Source: Archangiaceae bacterium
GTDB lineage: Bacteria > Myxococcota > Myxococcia > Myxococcales > Myxococcaceae
Reading direction: 5' to 3'
Length of the DNA stretch: 7,554 nt
NCBI GenBank assembly: GCA_023248915.1
Contig: JAHFDQ010000253.1
Coordinates: forward strand, 1 to 7,554
Shown here: positions 1 through 5,672 of the stretch, one piece after another
Layout of the letters: each line of letters starts with the position of its first letter
Position numbering within the stretch: position 1 is the first letter of the stretch
The notes under the pieces: generated by a model
Seen by the model: the letters and a program-made list of their open reading frames with translations, nothing else
Told to the model about the DNA's origin: nothing
The model's database searches: none
Made by a program: the position numbers and the translations under genes

Positions 1-50
1 TCGAGGAAGAAGGTGGGGCGAAGGAAGAGCGCCAAGTCTTCGGAAGGCAT
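1..50 (-). CDS. Partial CDS, 5' end only; possibly transglutaminase-like
   Basis: On the minus strand an ATG at 50-48 opens a frame that stays open to the window edge and reads MPSEDLALFLRPTFFLD. The LRPTxFxD pattern resembles the N-terminus of bacterial transglutaminase-like proteins, but 16 codons are too few to name a family. A GAGG lies about 14 bases upstream, further than usual for a ribosome site. The competing plus-strand frame (1-99, stop TAG at 97-99) is basic and low in complexity and looks less like a protein. The rest of the gene lies outside the window. If real, it is in the same orientation as the hemerythrin gene, about 410 bases downstream of it. Confidence 0.35.
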   Translation of the reverse strand, partial: MPSEDLALFLRPTFFL

Positions 51-176
51 GGCGGCTACGCATACCTCAGGACTCTGCGCGATTCGAATCGGCCCGTAGG
101 AAGGCGGGGGGTCTACTGTCGGCCCCGGGGCAGGCCCGACCGTGCCGTGCCGGACCTCGGCCGAAAAATCTCCCGA

Positions 177-193
177 CGACCGCCCGGGGGCCG
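177..193 (+). repeat. 17-nt direct repeat, copy 1
   Basis: CGACCGCCCGGGGGCCG occurs here and again, identically, at 289-305, 112 bases apart. Both copies follow a GAAAA tract (GAAAAATCTCCCGA before copy 1, TCGAAAACCGA before copy 2), so the related unit is probably a little longer and degenerate. The core contains the palindrome CCCGGG. Confidence 0.7.
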
Positions 194-217
194 CGAATTT
201 GGGCTCTGGCCAAAGCC

Positions 218-264
218 ATGCCGGACATCAATTTCTTCCGAGGGAAAAATTCGAAGTGCGGCAT
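218..264. repeat. Interrupted inverted repeat / potential RNA hairpin
   Basis: Outer arms ATGCCG (218-223) and CGGCAT (259-264) enclose an inner hairpin at 230-251. In the inner hairpin AATTT pairs with AAATT and TTCC with GGGA (one G-T pair and one mismatch). The two levels of symmetry around one centre, and the AT-rich inner stem in very GC-rich DNA, argue against chance. The same bases would read MPHFEFFPRKK on the minus strand, but no ribosome site supports a peptide. It could be a structured RNA or a protein-binding dyad. Confidence 0.45.
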
Positions 265-288
265 AGAAAAGGGCAGAGCCTCGAAAAC

Positions 289-305
289 CGACCGCCCGGG
301 GGCCG
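289..305 (+). repeat. 17-nt direct repeat, copy 2
   Basis: This is the identical second copy of the 17-mer at 177-193. Here it lies inside the loop of the GGCAGAG/CTCTGCC inverted arms (272-278 and 308-314), which copy 1 lacks. Confidence 0.7.
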
Positions 306-432
306 ACCTCTGCCGGCCTCGGAGCGTCCGAAGCTCGCGGATGCCGGTCGGCCGAGCACGGCCGCCTCGCGGAGACCGCTCTCTCCCACCTACCTGCCGA
401 ACGGCCGCAACACCTCGGCCCTATCCACCCGA

Positions 433-451
433 GCTGGCATGCCGCGCCAGC
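433..451 (-). terminator. Hairpin after the hemerythrin gene
   Basis: GCTGGC (433-438) and GCCAGC (446-451) form a perfect 6-bp stem with a 7-base loop. The hairpin begins 11 bases past the minus-strand stop codon at 463. No run of T follows on the minus strand, so it is not a textbook intrinsic terminator. Two other transcription units in this window also end in a T-less hairpin a few bases after the stop, which supports a role in ending or protecting the transcript. Confidence 0.5.
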
Positions 452-462
452 GTCCGTCGCCC

Positions 463-1149
463 TCAGTTCGCCTGCAACCTCTTCACCAGGTCATCCTGCT
501 CGCGCGCCCCGCCCGCTGCCCGGTCCGTCATCGGGTACAGAATCTGCTCCTCCTTGGCGTTGTGCTCGGCCAAGACCCCCGTCATCGTCGCGACCGCCGC
601 GGCAAATCGCTGCGCGCTGGCAGGGCCAAGCGCCGCCGCCGCGTCGCCCATCGCCTGCCGGATGAGCACGTGCTCCTGTCGCATCACCTCGGTGGGACCT
701 CCGTGCGAATGGCCCGTCGCCTGCTCGAACACGGGAAACAACACCTGTTCCTCGAAGTCGATGTGCCGGTTGAGCCCGCACTGAAACTCACCGAAGGCCG
801 CCTTCGCCGCCGTGAAGTCGTTCGCGGCCACCCGCGCCTGGGCCGCGGTGAGAATGACTTCCAGCCGGCCGTGGTCGGCCTGGAGGCACTCGGTGACCGT
901 CCGGGGGCTGGTCTCGCCCCGCCGCTGGATGTCGACCCGGTACTGCGCCGGCCCGGCCTCGAGCACGTTCCACTCGAAGGTCGCCGCCCGCTCGGCCTGG
1001 AACTGGTACAGCAGCGGCTTCGGGTAATGGTCATTCACCAGCACGAACGACTCTCCCGGCTTCAGCGCGTCGAAGCTCTTGAAAATCTCGGCGTGGCGCT
1101 GCGCGGGGGCGAGCGTCCGAACATCCAACTCCTTGGCTGCGGTGCTCAT
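463..1149 (-). CDS. DUF2249-hemerythrin di-iron protein
   Basis: A 228-residue soluble protein with two domains. Residues 8-77 match DUF2249 (LDVRTL at the start, then FxxxxxLKPGESFVLVNDHYP). Residues 86-225 form a hemerythrin HHE domain. Its expected ligand set for a carboxylate-bridged di-iron site is visible: H93 (ADHGRLE), H129 and E133 (HIDFEEQVLFP), H160 (RQEHV), H196 and E200 (HNAKEEQILYP). The family binds oxygen or nitric oxide at iron, and some members act in nitrosative stress or iron-sulphur repair; the ligand here is inferred from its neighbours. The ATG at 1149 is preceded by AGGAG with a 6-base spacer. The frame is open further upstream, but that part runs into the regulator gene and has no ribosome site. 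It lies 55 bases behind the sigma54 activator in the same direction and has its own sigma54-type promoter at 1203-1186, so it is probably induced by that activator. The function remains inferred. Confidence 0.93.
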   Translation of the reverse strand: MSTAAKELDVRTLAPAQRHAEIFKSFDALKPGESFVLVNDHYPKPLLYQFQAERAATFEWNVLEAGPAQYRVDIQRRGETSPRTVTECLQADHGRLEVILTAAQARVAANDFTAAKAAFGEFQCGLNRHIDFEEQVLFPVFEQATGHSHGGPTEVMRQEHVLIRQAMGDAAAALGPASAQRFAAAVATMTGVLAEHNAKEEQILYPMTDRAAGGAREQDDLVKRLQAN

Positions 1150-1185
1150 CGTGTCTCCTGGGGACGGGTGCGAAAGCCGGCGTGC

Positions 1186-1203
1186 TTGCACACGGCGCGC
1201 CAA
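1186..1203 (-). promoter_or_regulatory. Sigma54 (-24/-12) promoter of the hemerythrin gene
   Basis: Minus-strand TTGGCGCGCCGTGTGCAA fits the sigma54 consensus TGGCAC(G)-N4/5-TTGC(A). The invariant GG (1201-1200) and GC (1189-1188) are exactly 10 bases apart. The predicted start of transcription is near 1176, giving a leader of about 27 bases that contains the AGGAG ribosome site. The motif begins immediately after the activator's stop codon. Its two halves, TTGGC and TGCAA at 8-base spacing, recur before the nnrS-like gene. Confidence 0.75.
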
Positions 1204-1204
1204 G

Positions 1205-2221
1205 TCAGTCAGCCGCCTCGAGCCCCAACCCCCGCAGCTTCCTCCACAGCGTCGTCCGCCCGATGCCCAGCACCCGGGCTGCATCACCCTGCCGCCCACC
1301 GCACGCCTCGAGCACCCTGACGACGTGCTCGCGCTCCACCTCGGCGAGCGGGCGGAGCGGCTCGTCTCCCACCGGTCGGGCGAGCGGGTGCACCACGTCG
1401 TCGGGCAGGTGCCCGACATCCACCGGACCTCCCCGCGACAACGCCGCCCCGTGCCTCATCGCGTTCACCAGCTCGCGCACGTTGCCGGGCCACCGGTACG
1501 TTTCGAGCGTCCGCCGGGCCGCCGCGGTCAGCTCGCCCGAGGCGTGCCCTTCTCCTTGAAGGAACATGCGGGCCAGCGGTTCCAAGTCTTCCCGCCGCTC
1601 TCGAAGGGGCGGCACCGTCAGCGCGAACACCTTCAGGCGGTAGTACAGGTCTTCCCGAAACCGGTGCAGCCTCACGGCCTGCCGCAGGTCGCGGTGGGTG
1701 GCGCACAGAATCCGCACGTCGACCGAGAACGGCCGCACCTCTCCGACGCGCCGCACCTCGCCGTCCTGCAAGACGCGCAACAGCTTCGCCTGCAGCGCCA
1801 GCGGCATCTCGCCAATCTCGTCGAGCAGCAGGCTGCCGCCGTCGGCTTCTTCGAACAGCCCCCGCTTCGACGACAGCGCCCCGGTGAACGCCCCCTTCAC
1901 GTGCCCGAACAGCTCGGACTCGAGCAGCTCGGCCGGCAACGCCGCGACGTTGACCGCGACGAACGGCTTCGCCCGCCTCGAGCTGTTGGCGTGGATCGCC
2001 CGGGCCAGCACTTCCTTGCCCGCCCCGGTCTCGCCGAAGAGCACCACCGGCGCGTCCGCCTCGGCGATGGGCACCGCCCGGTCCAACAGCGCGCGCATCG
2101 CCGGGCTCGCCGCGACCAGCCGCGAGCAGCGCCGGAGGCCGGGTTCGCCCGTTCCGGTCCGGCAATGGCTGCAAAGCTGCGGCCCCCGCTCGAAGGGCGT
2201 CTCGCACCGGGTCTGGACCAT
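1205..2221 (-). CDS. Sigma54-dependent activator (AAA+ and Fis-type HTH) with short Cys-rich N-terminus
   Basis: A 338-residue enhancer-binding protein that would remodel sigma54 RNA polymerase using ATP. Motifs in order: Walker A GETGAGKE (63-70), the sigma54-contact loop GAFTGA (110-115), Walker B LLLDE (D134, E135), sensor I (ILCATHRDL), arginine fingers R189 and R195 (RFREDLYYRL), sensor II WPGNVREL (244-251), and a C-terminal Fis-type helix-turn-helix (about 290-336; GDAARVLGIGRTTLWRKL). There is no receiver, GAF or PAS domain. The roughly 40 residues before the AAA+ module contain C6, C17, C20 and C32, including a CSHC pair, and could bind iron or zinc. The ATG at 2221 follows GAGGAA with a suitable spacer; upstream extensions lack one. 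It is divergent from the nnrS-like gene and followed by the hemerythrin gene, and both of those carry sigma54-type promoters, so they are its likely targets. By analogy with NorR it may respond to nitric oxide, although NorR senses with a GAF domain that is absent here. Confidence 0.95.
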   Translation of the reverse strand: MVQTRCETPFERGPQLCSHCRTGTGEPGLRRCSRLVAASPAMRALLDRAVPIAEADAPVVLFGETGAGKEVLARAIHANSSRRAKPFVAVNVAALPAELLESELFGHVKGAFTGALSSKRGLFEEADGGSLLLDEIGEMPLALQAKLLRVLQDGEVRRVGEVRPFSVDVRILCATHRDLRQAVRLHRFREDLYYRLKVFALTVPPLRERREDLEPLARMFLQGEGHASGELTAAARRTLETYRWPGNVRELVNAMRHGAALSRGGPVDVGHLPDDVVHPLARPVGDEPLRPLAEVEREHVVRVLEACGGRQGDAARVLGIGRTTLWRKLRGLGLEAAD

Positions 2222-2224
2222 GCT

Positions 2225-2240
2225 TGTTCCTCGCTGTTCC
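2225..2240. repeat. TGTTCC direct repeat in the divergent promoter region
   Basis: TGTTCC at 2225-2230 is repeated at 2235-2240, so the two copies are 10 bases (one helical turn) apart. The element overlaps the ribosome site and leader of the activator gene and lies about 50 bases upstream of the sigma54-type motif of the nnrS-like gene. That suits either an upstream activator site or an autorepression site. The first copy also contains the complement of the activator's Shine-Dalgarno sequence, so part of the match may have that cause. Confidence 0.3.
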
Positions 2241-2288
2241 AGATTGAAACTAGCACGGCGCCCGCCGCGGCGCTGGCCCCGCCCTTCG

Positions 2289-2306
2289 TTGGCCCCGCAC
2301 CTGCAA
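2289..2306 (+). promoter_or_regulatory. Sigma54-type (-24/-12) motif before the nnrS-like gene
   Basis: TTGGCCCCGCACCTGCAA has GG (2291-2292) and GC (2303-2304) separated by 10 bases, as sigma54 requires. It shares both halves and the 8-base gap (TTGGC-N8-TGCAA) with the promoter of the hemerythrin gene. The predicted transcription start, near 2315-2316, is only 2-3 bases before the chosen GTG start codon, so the message would be almost leaderless. Either that is real, or the start codon or the motif is misassigned. A dyad CAAGG-C-CCTTG (2304-2314) overlaps its downstream end. Confidence 0.5.
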
Positions 2307-2317
2307 GGCCCTTGGCC

Positions 2318-4294
2318 GTGCGCCCCCTGACCCCCGAGTCCACCGTCCACGAGATTGCCGCCGCGGGCCACGCGGCCCGGCTCACCCTCCGGTCCAAGGG
2401 AATCGACCCCGAAGCCCTAGGCCTGTCGACATTCGCCCGGGCAGCGGCCGACCAGGGGCTCGCCCTCGAGCCGACCTGGGCTGCCGTGGTGGCGGCGCTC
2501 CCTCCCGACGTGCGCCCGGCGGCCGTACGGCCCCTGGCGGACGGCCCCATTCGCAGGTCGGACTCGATTCGGGCGGTCATCGCCCGCTACCCGCAGGCGG
2601 TGGCGGTCTTCGAGAGGGCGGGCCTGTTGGGCTGCGGAGGAACGGCGGGCCCGGACGAACCCATCGACCTCTTCGCCGCCATTCACCGGCTCGACGCCGG
2701 CAAGCTGCTGGCGGACCTCGAGCTGGCGACGAAGCTGCCGGCCGAGGCGGCCCCGGCGGCGGTAGCCGACGAAGGCGCCTCGACGCTCTACCGCCGCTTC
2801 CTCGTCGCGGGCCTGTTGAGCACCGTGACGCTGGGAGCGACCTTCGGCGCCTACAACCTGCTCGTCATTCACTGGGCGCTCGGGCCGGTGCTGCCGTGGC
2901 ACCAGTGGGTGCACGGCACCTTCCAGCTCTTCGGCTTCGTGCTGCCGCTGCTCCTCGGAGTCTCGTACCACACGGTGCCCCGCTTCCTCGGCGCCGAGCT
3001 GGCCTGGACGCGGGTGGCGCGCGCGACCTTCTGGACGGGGCTTTCCGGGCTGGCGCTGGTCACCTACGGCTGCTGCGGAGGTTGGGTGCCCTACTCCGTC
3101 CCCGCGCTCGCCGCCGGAGCGGGGCTGCAGTTCATGACAGTGACCGGCTGGGCCGCGGTGCTGGCCGCGACCTTCCGGCGCGCCAAGCCGGCCGCCGACC
3201 TCTTTCACCGCTTCCTCGCCGCGGGGACGCTCTGGTGGCTGGTGGCCGCGGGCTTCGGAGTCGCCGGAGCGGTGACGGCCGTCCGAGCCGGCGACGCCAA
3301 CGCGGCGGTGGAGTGGCACGAGGCCCTCTACACGGCGGCGTTGCTCGGCGGGACGCTGGCGTGGATTCAGGGCATGTTCCTGCGCACCGGGCCCGTCTTC
3401 CTCGGGTTGAGGGTCACCCGGGACCGCTGGGTGAAAGCGTCGCTCCCCGTGGGGCAACTGGGGGTGGCCCTCGCCGCGGCCGGAGCCGCCACGCTGGGCG
3501 AGAGCGCCTCTCCTCCCCTGACCGACGCCGGCCTGCTGCTGGTCGCGCTGTCGGTCGTCGCCTTCGCCATCGGCGTTCGGCCCTTCTCGCGCGAAACCCA
3601 GAGCGGCCACGCCATGCCGGGGGACACCGACTTCCGGTGGATGGTGCGCCTGGCCTTCGCCTGGTCGCTGGTGTTCGCGGCCGTGGCCGCGCTCTACGCG
3701 GGCATCGAGCTGTCGGGGCGCGAACCGGACCGCTTCCTCTACGACGGCGCCCGGCACGCGCTGGCGCTGGGCTTCATCACCACGATGGTGTTCGCCATGG
3801 CCGGCCGCATCGTCCCCATCTTCGGAGGGGCCGAGCTGCGCTGGCCGGTGCTGCGCCGGGTGGGCGCCCTGCTCATCGCCGCCGGAGTCGCCTTGCGCGA
3901 GCTGCAGGTGGTCGAGGCGCTCGTCCGGGAGCCCAGGCTGCTATGGCTGTCGGGGCCGTCGGGAGTGGTCGCCGCCACCGGCATCTGCCTGGCCACCGCG
4001 TCCCTGCTCGCGACGCTGCGCTCGGCCGCGCTGGCCCAGCCGGCGCCCACCGTCAACGGCACCGTCGAGCTGGGCCCCGACGAGAACGTCTACCGGCTGG
4101 TGACGGCGCACGCCGAGGCGATTCCCATTCTCATCGAAGCGGGCTTCACGCCGCTGGCGAACCCGATGCTGCGAAAAACCCTCACCCGGGCAGTAACACT
4201 CCGGCAGGCGTGCAAGCTGAAGAACATCGACCTCGACGCCGTGCTGGCGAGGCTGCGCGCCGCCTGCCCGCACGAGCAACCAAGCCAAGCCTGA
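2318..4294 (+). CDS. NnrS-family membrane protein with DUF542/DUF1858-like domains at both ends
   Basis: A 658-residue protein. The core (about 155-572) is a polytopic membrane protein of roughly 10-12 segments resembling NnrS, a haem/copper protein linked to nitric oxide resistance. Family features include the conserved block DGARHALALGFITTMVFAMAGRIVPIFGGAEL (about 476-507, H480) and intramembrane histidines H185, H195, H199, H218, H297 and H334. Two small helical domains precede it: residues 5-61 are DUF542/ScdA-like (TVHEIAA, SKGID), and 79-137 are DUF1858-like (IRAVIARYPQAVAVFERAGLLGCGG) with one cysteine, C106. A clearer DUF1858 domain ends the protein (590-650; AIPILIEAGFTPLANPMLRKTL). 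NnrS proteins are usually about 400 residues, so the ends account for the extra length. GTG 2318 is the best start: AAGG lies 9 bases upstream, and later GTGs (2486, 2489, 2510) would remove the first domain. No in-frame ATG exists between the divergent activator and this point. It probably acts in the inner membrane within the module's response to nitric oxide. Confidence 0.9.
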   Translation: MRPLTPESTVHEIAAAGHAARLTLRSKGIDPEALGLSTFARAAADQGLALEPTWAAVVAALPPDVRPAAVRPLADGPIRRSDSIRAVIARYPQAVAVFERAGLLGCGGTAGPDEPIDLFAAIHRLDAGKLLADLELATKLPAEAAPAAVADEGASTLYRRFLVAGLLSTVTLGATFGAYNLLVIHWALGPVLPWHQWVHGTFQLFGFVLPLLLGVSYHTVPRFLGAELAWTRVARATFWTGLSGLALVTYGCCGGWVPYSVPALAAGAGLQFMTVTGWAAVLAATFRRAKPAADLFHRFLAAGTLWWLVAAGFGVAGAVTAVRAGDANAAVEWHEALYTAALLGGTLAWIQGMFLRTGPVFLGLRVTRDRWVKASLPVGQLGVALAAAGAATLGESASPPLTDAGLLLVALSVVAFAIGVRPFSRETQSGHAMPGDTDFRWMVRLAFAWSLVFAAVAALYAGIELSGREPDRFLYDGARHALALGFITTMVFAMAGRIVPIFGGAELRWPVLRRVGALLIAAGVALRELQVVEALVREPRLLWLSGPSGVVAATGICLATASLLATLRSAALAQPAPTVNGTVELGPDENVYRLVTAHAEAIPILIEAGFTPLANPMLRKTLTRAVTLRQACKLKNIDLDAVLARLRAACPHEQPSQA

Positions 4295-4298
4295 CCCC

Positions 4299-4325
4299 GG
4301 CCGGCGAGAACGGGACTCGCTGGCC
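4299..4325 (+). terminator. Hairpin terminator after the nnrS-like gene
   Basis: GGCC-G-GCGAG (4299-4308) pairs with CTCGC-T-GGCC (4316-4325) through nine Watson-Crick pairs and one G-T pair around a 7-base loop. The stem starts 5 bases after the TGA. No T run follows (CACACTG), so termination may need Rho or other help. It separates the nnrS-like gene from the kinase, which is therefore probably transcribed on its own. Confidence 0.6.
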
Positions 4326-4395
4326 CACACTGTCAGCTACTCGTCGTTCCCCGGCCTGCTTTCCGGCCAAGTTCTTCGAGTCGAACACTCCCCAC

Positions 4396-4414
4396 GGGGG
4401 GGTCGATTGCCCCC
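4396..4414 (+). repeat. G-tract/C-tract hairpin before the kinase gene
   Basis: A run of seven G (4396-4402) and a run of five C (4410-4414) can pair around a short TCGATTG loop, 28 bases before the kinase ATG. It may occlude the leader or mark the transcript start. It also covers the alternative TTG start at 4407, which argues against using that start. Confidence 0.4.
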
Positions 4415-4442
4415 GAGCGCGAGCTGGCCTATCCCCGAACCC

Positions 4443-5639
4443 ATGTCCGACATCGAAGCGGAAGGCCGAGTTGCCGCGCGCCCGTCGCGAGACCGCGGAC
4501 TCCCCGACATGGCCAATGAAGTCGAGCGGCTGCTCGCGACTCCAGGGCCGGGCCCGGACGCCGCGGCGCGCGAAGCCCGCTGGCGCGCGCTGTTCGACCA
4601 CACCCGGCAGTTCCTGGCATTGGTGTCCCCCGACGGGCGGGTGCTCGAAGCCAACCGCGCCATGCTGGACGTCGCGGGCCAGACTCGGGACGAAGTGGTG
4701 GACCGCCCCCTCTGGGAGTGCCGCCTGTGGAGCGAGGCCGCGGCGACAGAGGCTCAGCTCCGCGAGGCCGTCACCAAGGCGGCAGAGGGGCGCCCCACCC
4801 GTTCCGAGGTGAGCTCTTCCCGAGGGAACGGCCGGCGCAGCACTCTCGACCTCTCGCTGACGCCGGTGAAAGACGCCGCGGGCACGGCCTCGGTGCTCCT
4901 CTGCGAGGCGGGCGACGTCACCGAGCGCAAGGAGCTCGAGCGCCAGCGCGAGGAATGGACTTCCATCGTCGCCCACGACTTGCGCCAGCCGCTGAACAAC
5001 TTCAGCCTTTGGCTGGGCGTGCTCGAGCGCCAGGCCCACCGCGCCGGCGCCGACCTGACCGACGGGCTCAACCACGCGCGCGCCAGCATCAAGCAGCTCG
5101 ACCGGATGATTTCCGACCTGCTCGACGCCTCGAGGCTCGGCGCGCACCGGCTGGTGCTGCAGAAGGCGCCCGCCGACCTGGCCGGCCTGGTGCGCGGGGT
5201 GGTCGAGCGGCTCGAGCCCGAGCTCAAGGCCCGGGTGCGAATCGAGCCCGGCGAGCCGGTCGAAGCCTTAGAGCTCGACGCCGCCCGCATCGAGCAGGTG
5301 CTCGCCAACCTCGTGGCCAGCTCGGCCCGGTACGGCTCGCCCGGGACGCCCATCACCGTCGACCTGACGGGAAAGGGCGCCGAGGTGCGCGTGTCGGTGG
5401 TGAACCGCGGGCCCGAGCTGTCGCGGGAAGACTCCGAGCAGCTGCTCCGCCGGCTCTACCGGGCCCCGGGTTCGCAGGCGGGAGAAATCTCGGGCCTCGG
5501 CCTGGCGCTGTACATCAGCCGCAGCCTGGTCGAGGCGCACGGCGGCCAGATCTGGGTCGAGAGCTGCCCCGGCCAGACGACGGCCTTCCGCTTCACCCTG
5601 CCGCGGGGGCCGACCCACGGGTACCGCCCCGGCACCTGA
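4443..5639 (+). CDS. Soluble PAS histidine kinase with atypical N-box
   Basis: A 398-residue cytoplasmic sensor kinase with no membrane segment or signal peptide. Residues 46-160 form a PAS sensor (LFDHTRQFLALVSPDGRVLEANRAML, ending GDVTERKE). Residues 163-230 are HisKA, with the phospho-acceptor H178 in IVAHDLRQPLNN. Residues 275-388 are the HATPase domain: N-box EQVLANLVASSARYG (284-298), G1 VNRGPEL (320-326) and G2 SGLGLALYISR (350-360). In typical kinases the N-box reads NLxxNAxKY and its second Asn helps hold Mg-ATP; here that position is Ser (S293). G1 has Asn for Asp, as some active kinases do. Activity may therefore be weak or unusual. No response regulator is encoded in the window, so it appears to be an orphan kinase. 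The ATG at 4443 (MSDIEAE) has no strong ribosome site; an upstream TTG (4407) follows a G tract, and ATG 4509 is a further option. A broken paralogue lies at 6764-7281. Confidence 0.92.
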   Translation: MSDIEAEGRVAARPSRDRGLPDMANEVERLLATPGPGPDAAAREARWRALFDHTRQFLALVSPDGRVLEANRAMLDVAGQTRDEVVDRPLWECRLWSEAAATEAQLREAVTKAAEGRPTRSEVSSSRGNGRRSTLDLSLTPVKDAAGTASVLLCEAGDVTERKELERQREEWTSIVAHDLRQPLNNFSLWLGVLERQAHRAGADLTDGLNHARASIKQLDRMISDLLDASRLGAHRLVLQKAPADLAGLVRGVVERLEPELKARVRIEPGEPVEALELDAARIEQVLANLVASSARYGSPGTPITVDLTGKGAEVRVSVVNRGPELSREDSEQLLRRLYRAPGSQAGEISGLGLALYISRSLVEAHGGQIWVESCPGQTTAFRFTLPRGPTHGYRPGT

Positions 5640-5643
5640 CTTC

Positions 5644-5666
5644 ACGCGCCGAACTGCCGGACGCGT
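5644..5666. terminator. Shared hairpin between convergent genes
   Basis: ACGCG-CCG (5644-5651) pairs with CGG-A-CGCGT (5658-5666), an 8-bp stem with one bulged A and a 6-base loop. It fills most of the 33-base gap between the kinase stop (5639) and the lipoprotein stop (5673), so it is placed to act on both transcripts. Neither side has a long T run. Confidence 0.55.
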
Positions 5667-5672
5667 TCTACA

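Larger units (their letters stand above)
51..462. other. Non-coding intergenic stretch with repeats
   Basis: No convincing gene lies here. Several frames are open only because the DNA is GC-rich, and none has a ribosome site together with a protein-like composition. The stretch holds a perfect 17-nt direct repeat (177-193 and 289-305), an interrupted inverted repeat (218-264), a pair of 7-base inverted arms (GGCAGAG at 272-278, CTCTGCC at 308-314) and, next to the hemerythrin stop codon, a hairpin at 433-451. Small AT-rich islands (GAAAAAT near 163-169, AATTT and AAATT near 230-251) stand out against the GC-rich background. The density of repeats suggests a regulatory or structured-RNA region, or a fragment of a dispersed repeat family. 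Confidence 0.6.

Noticed and set aside
142..1320. Long plus-strand open frame of 392 codons opposite the hemerythrin gene
   Set aside because: It is an antisense shadow of the DUF2249-hemerythrin gene and part of the activator. It has an arginine- and proline-rich composition, no ribosome site and no family motif.
1150..1419. N-terminal extension of the hemerythrin gene beyond ATG 1149
   Set aside because: The extension overlaps the activator's coding end and has shadow-like composition. A good ribosome site and a sigma54-type promoter place the start at 1149.
1079..2317. Upstream extension of the nnrS-like frame across the activator gene
   Set aside because: The frame is open only because it lies opposite a GC-rich gene. 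It is rich in R, P, Q and H, and protein-like sequence begins around 2318.
2417..3757. 446-codon minus-strand frame opposite the nnrS-like gene
   Set aside because: It is antisense shadow with a charged, repetitive composition and no motif.
2896..4812. 638-codon plus-strand frame overlapping the nnrS-like and kinase genes
   Set aside because: It is a frame shadow extremely rich in R, G and A. It crosses the terminator hairpin and two genes with clear homology in other frames.
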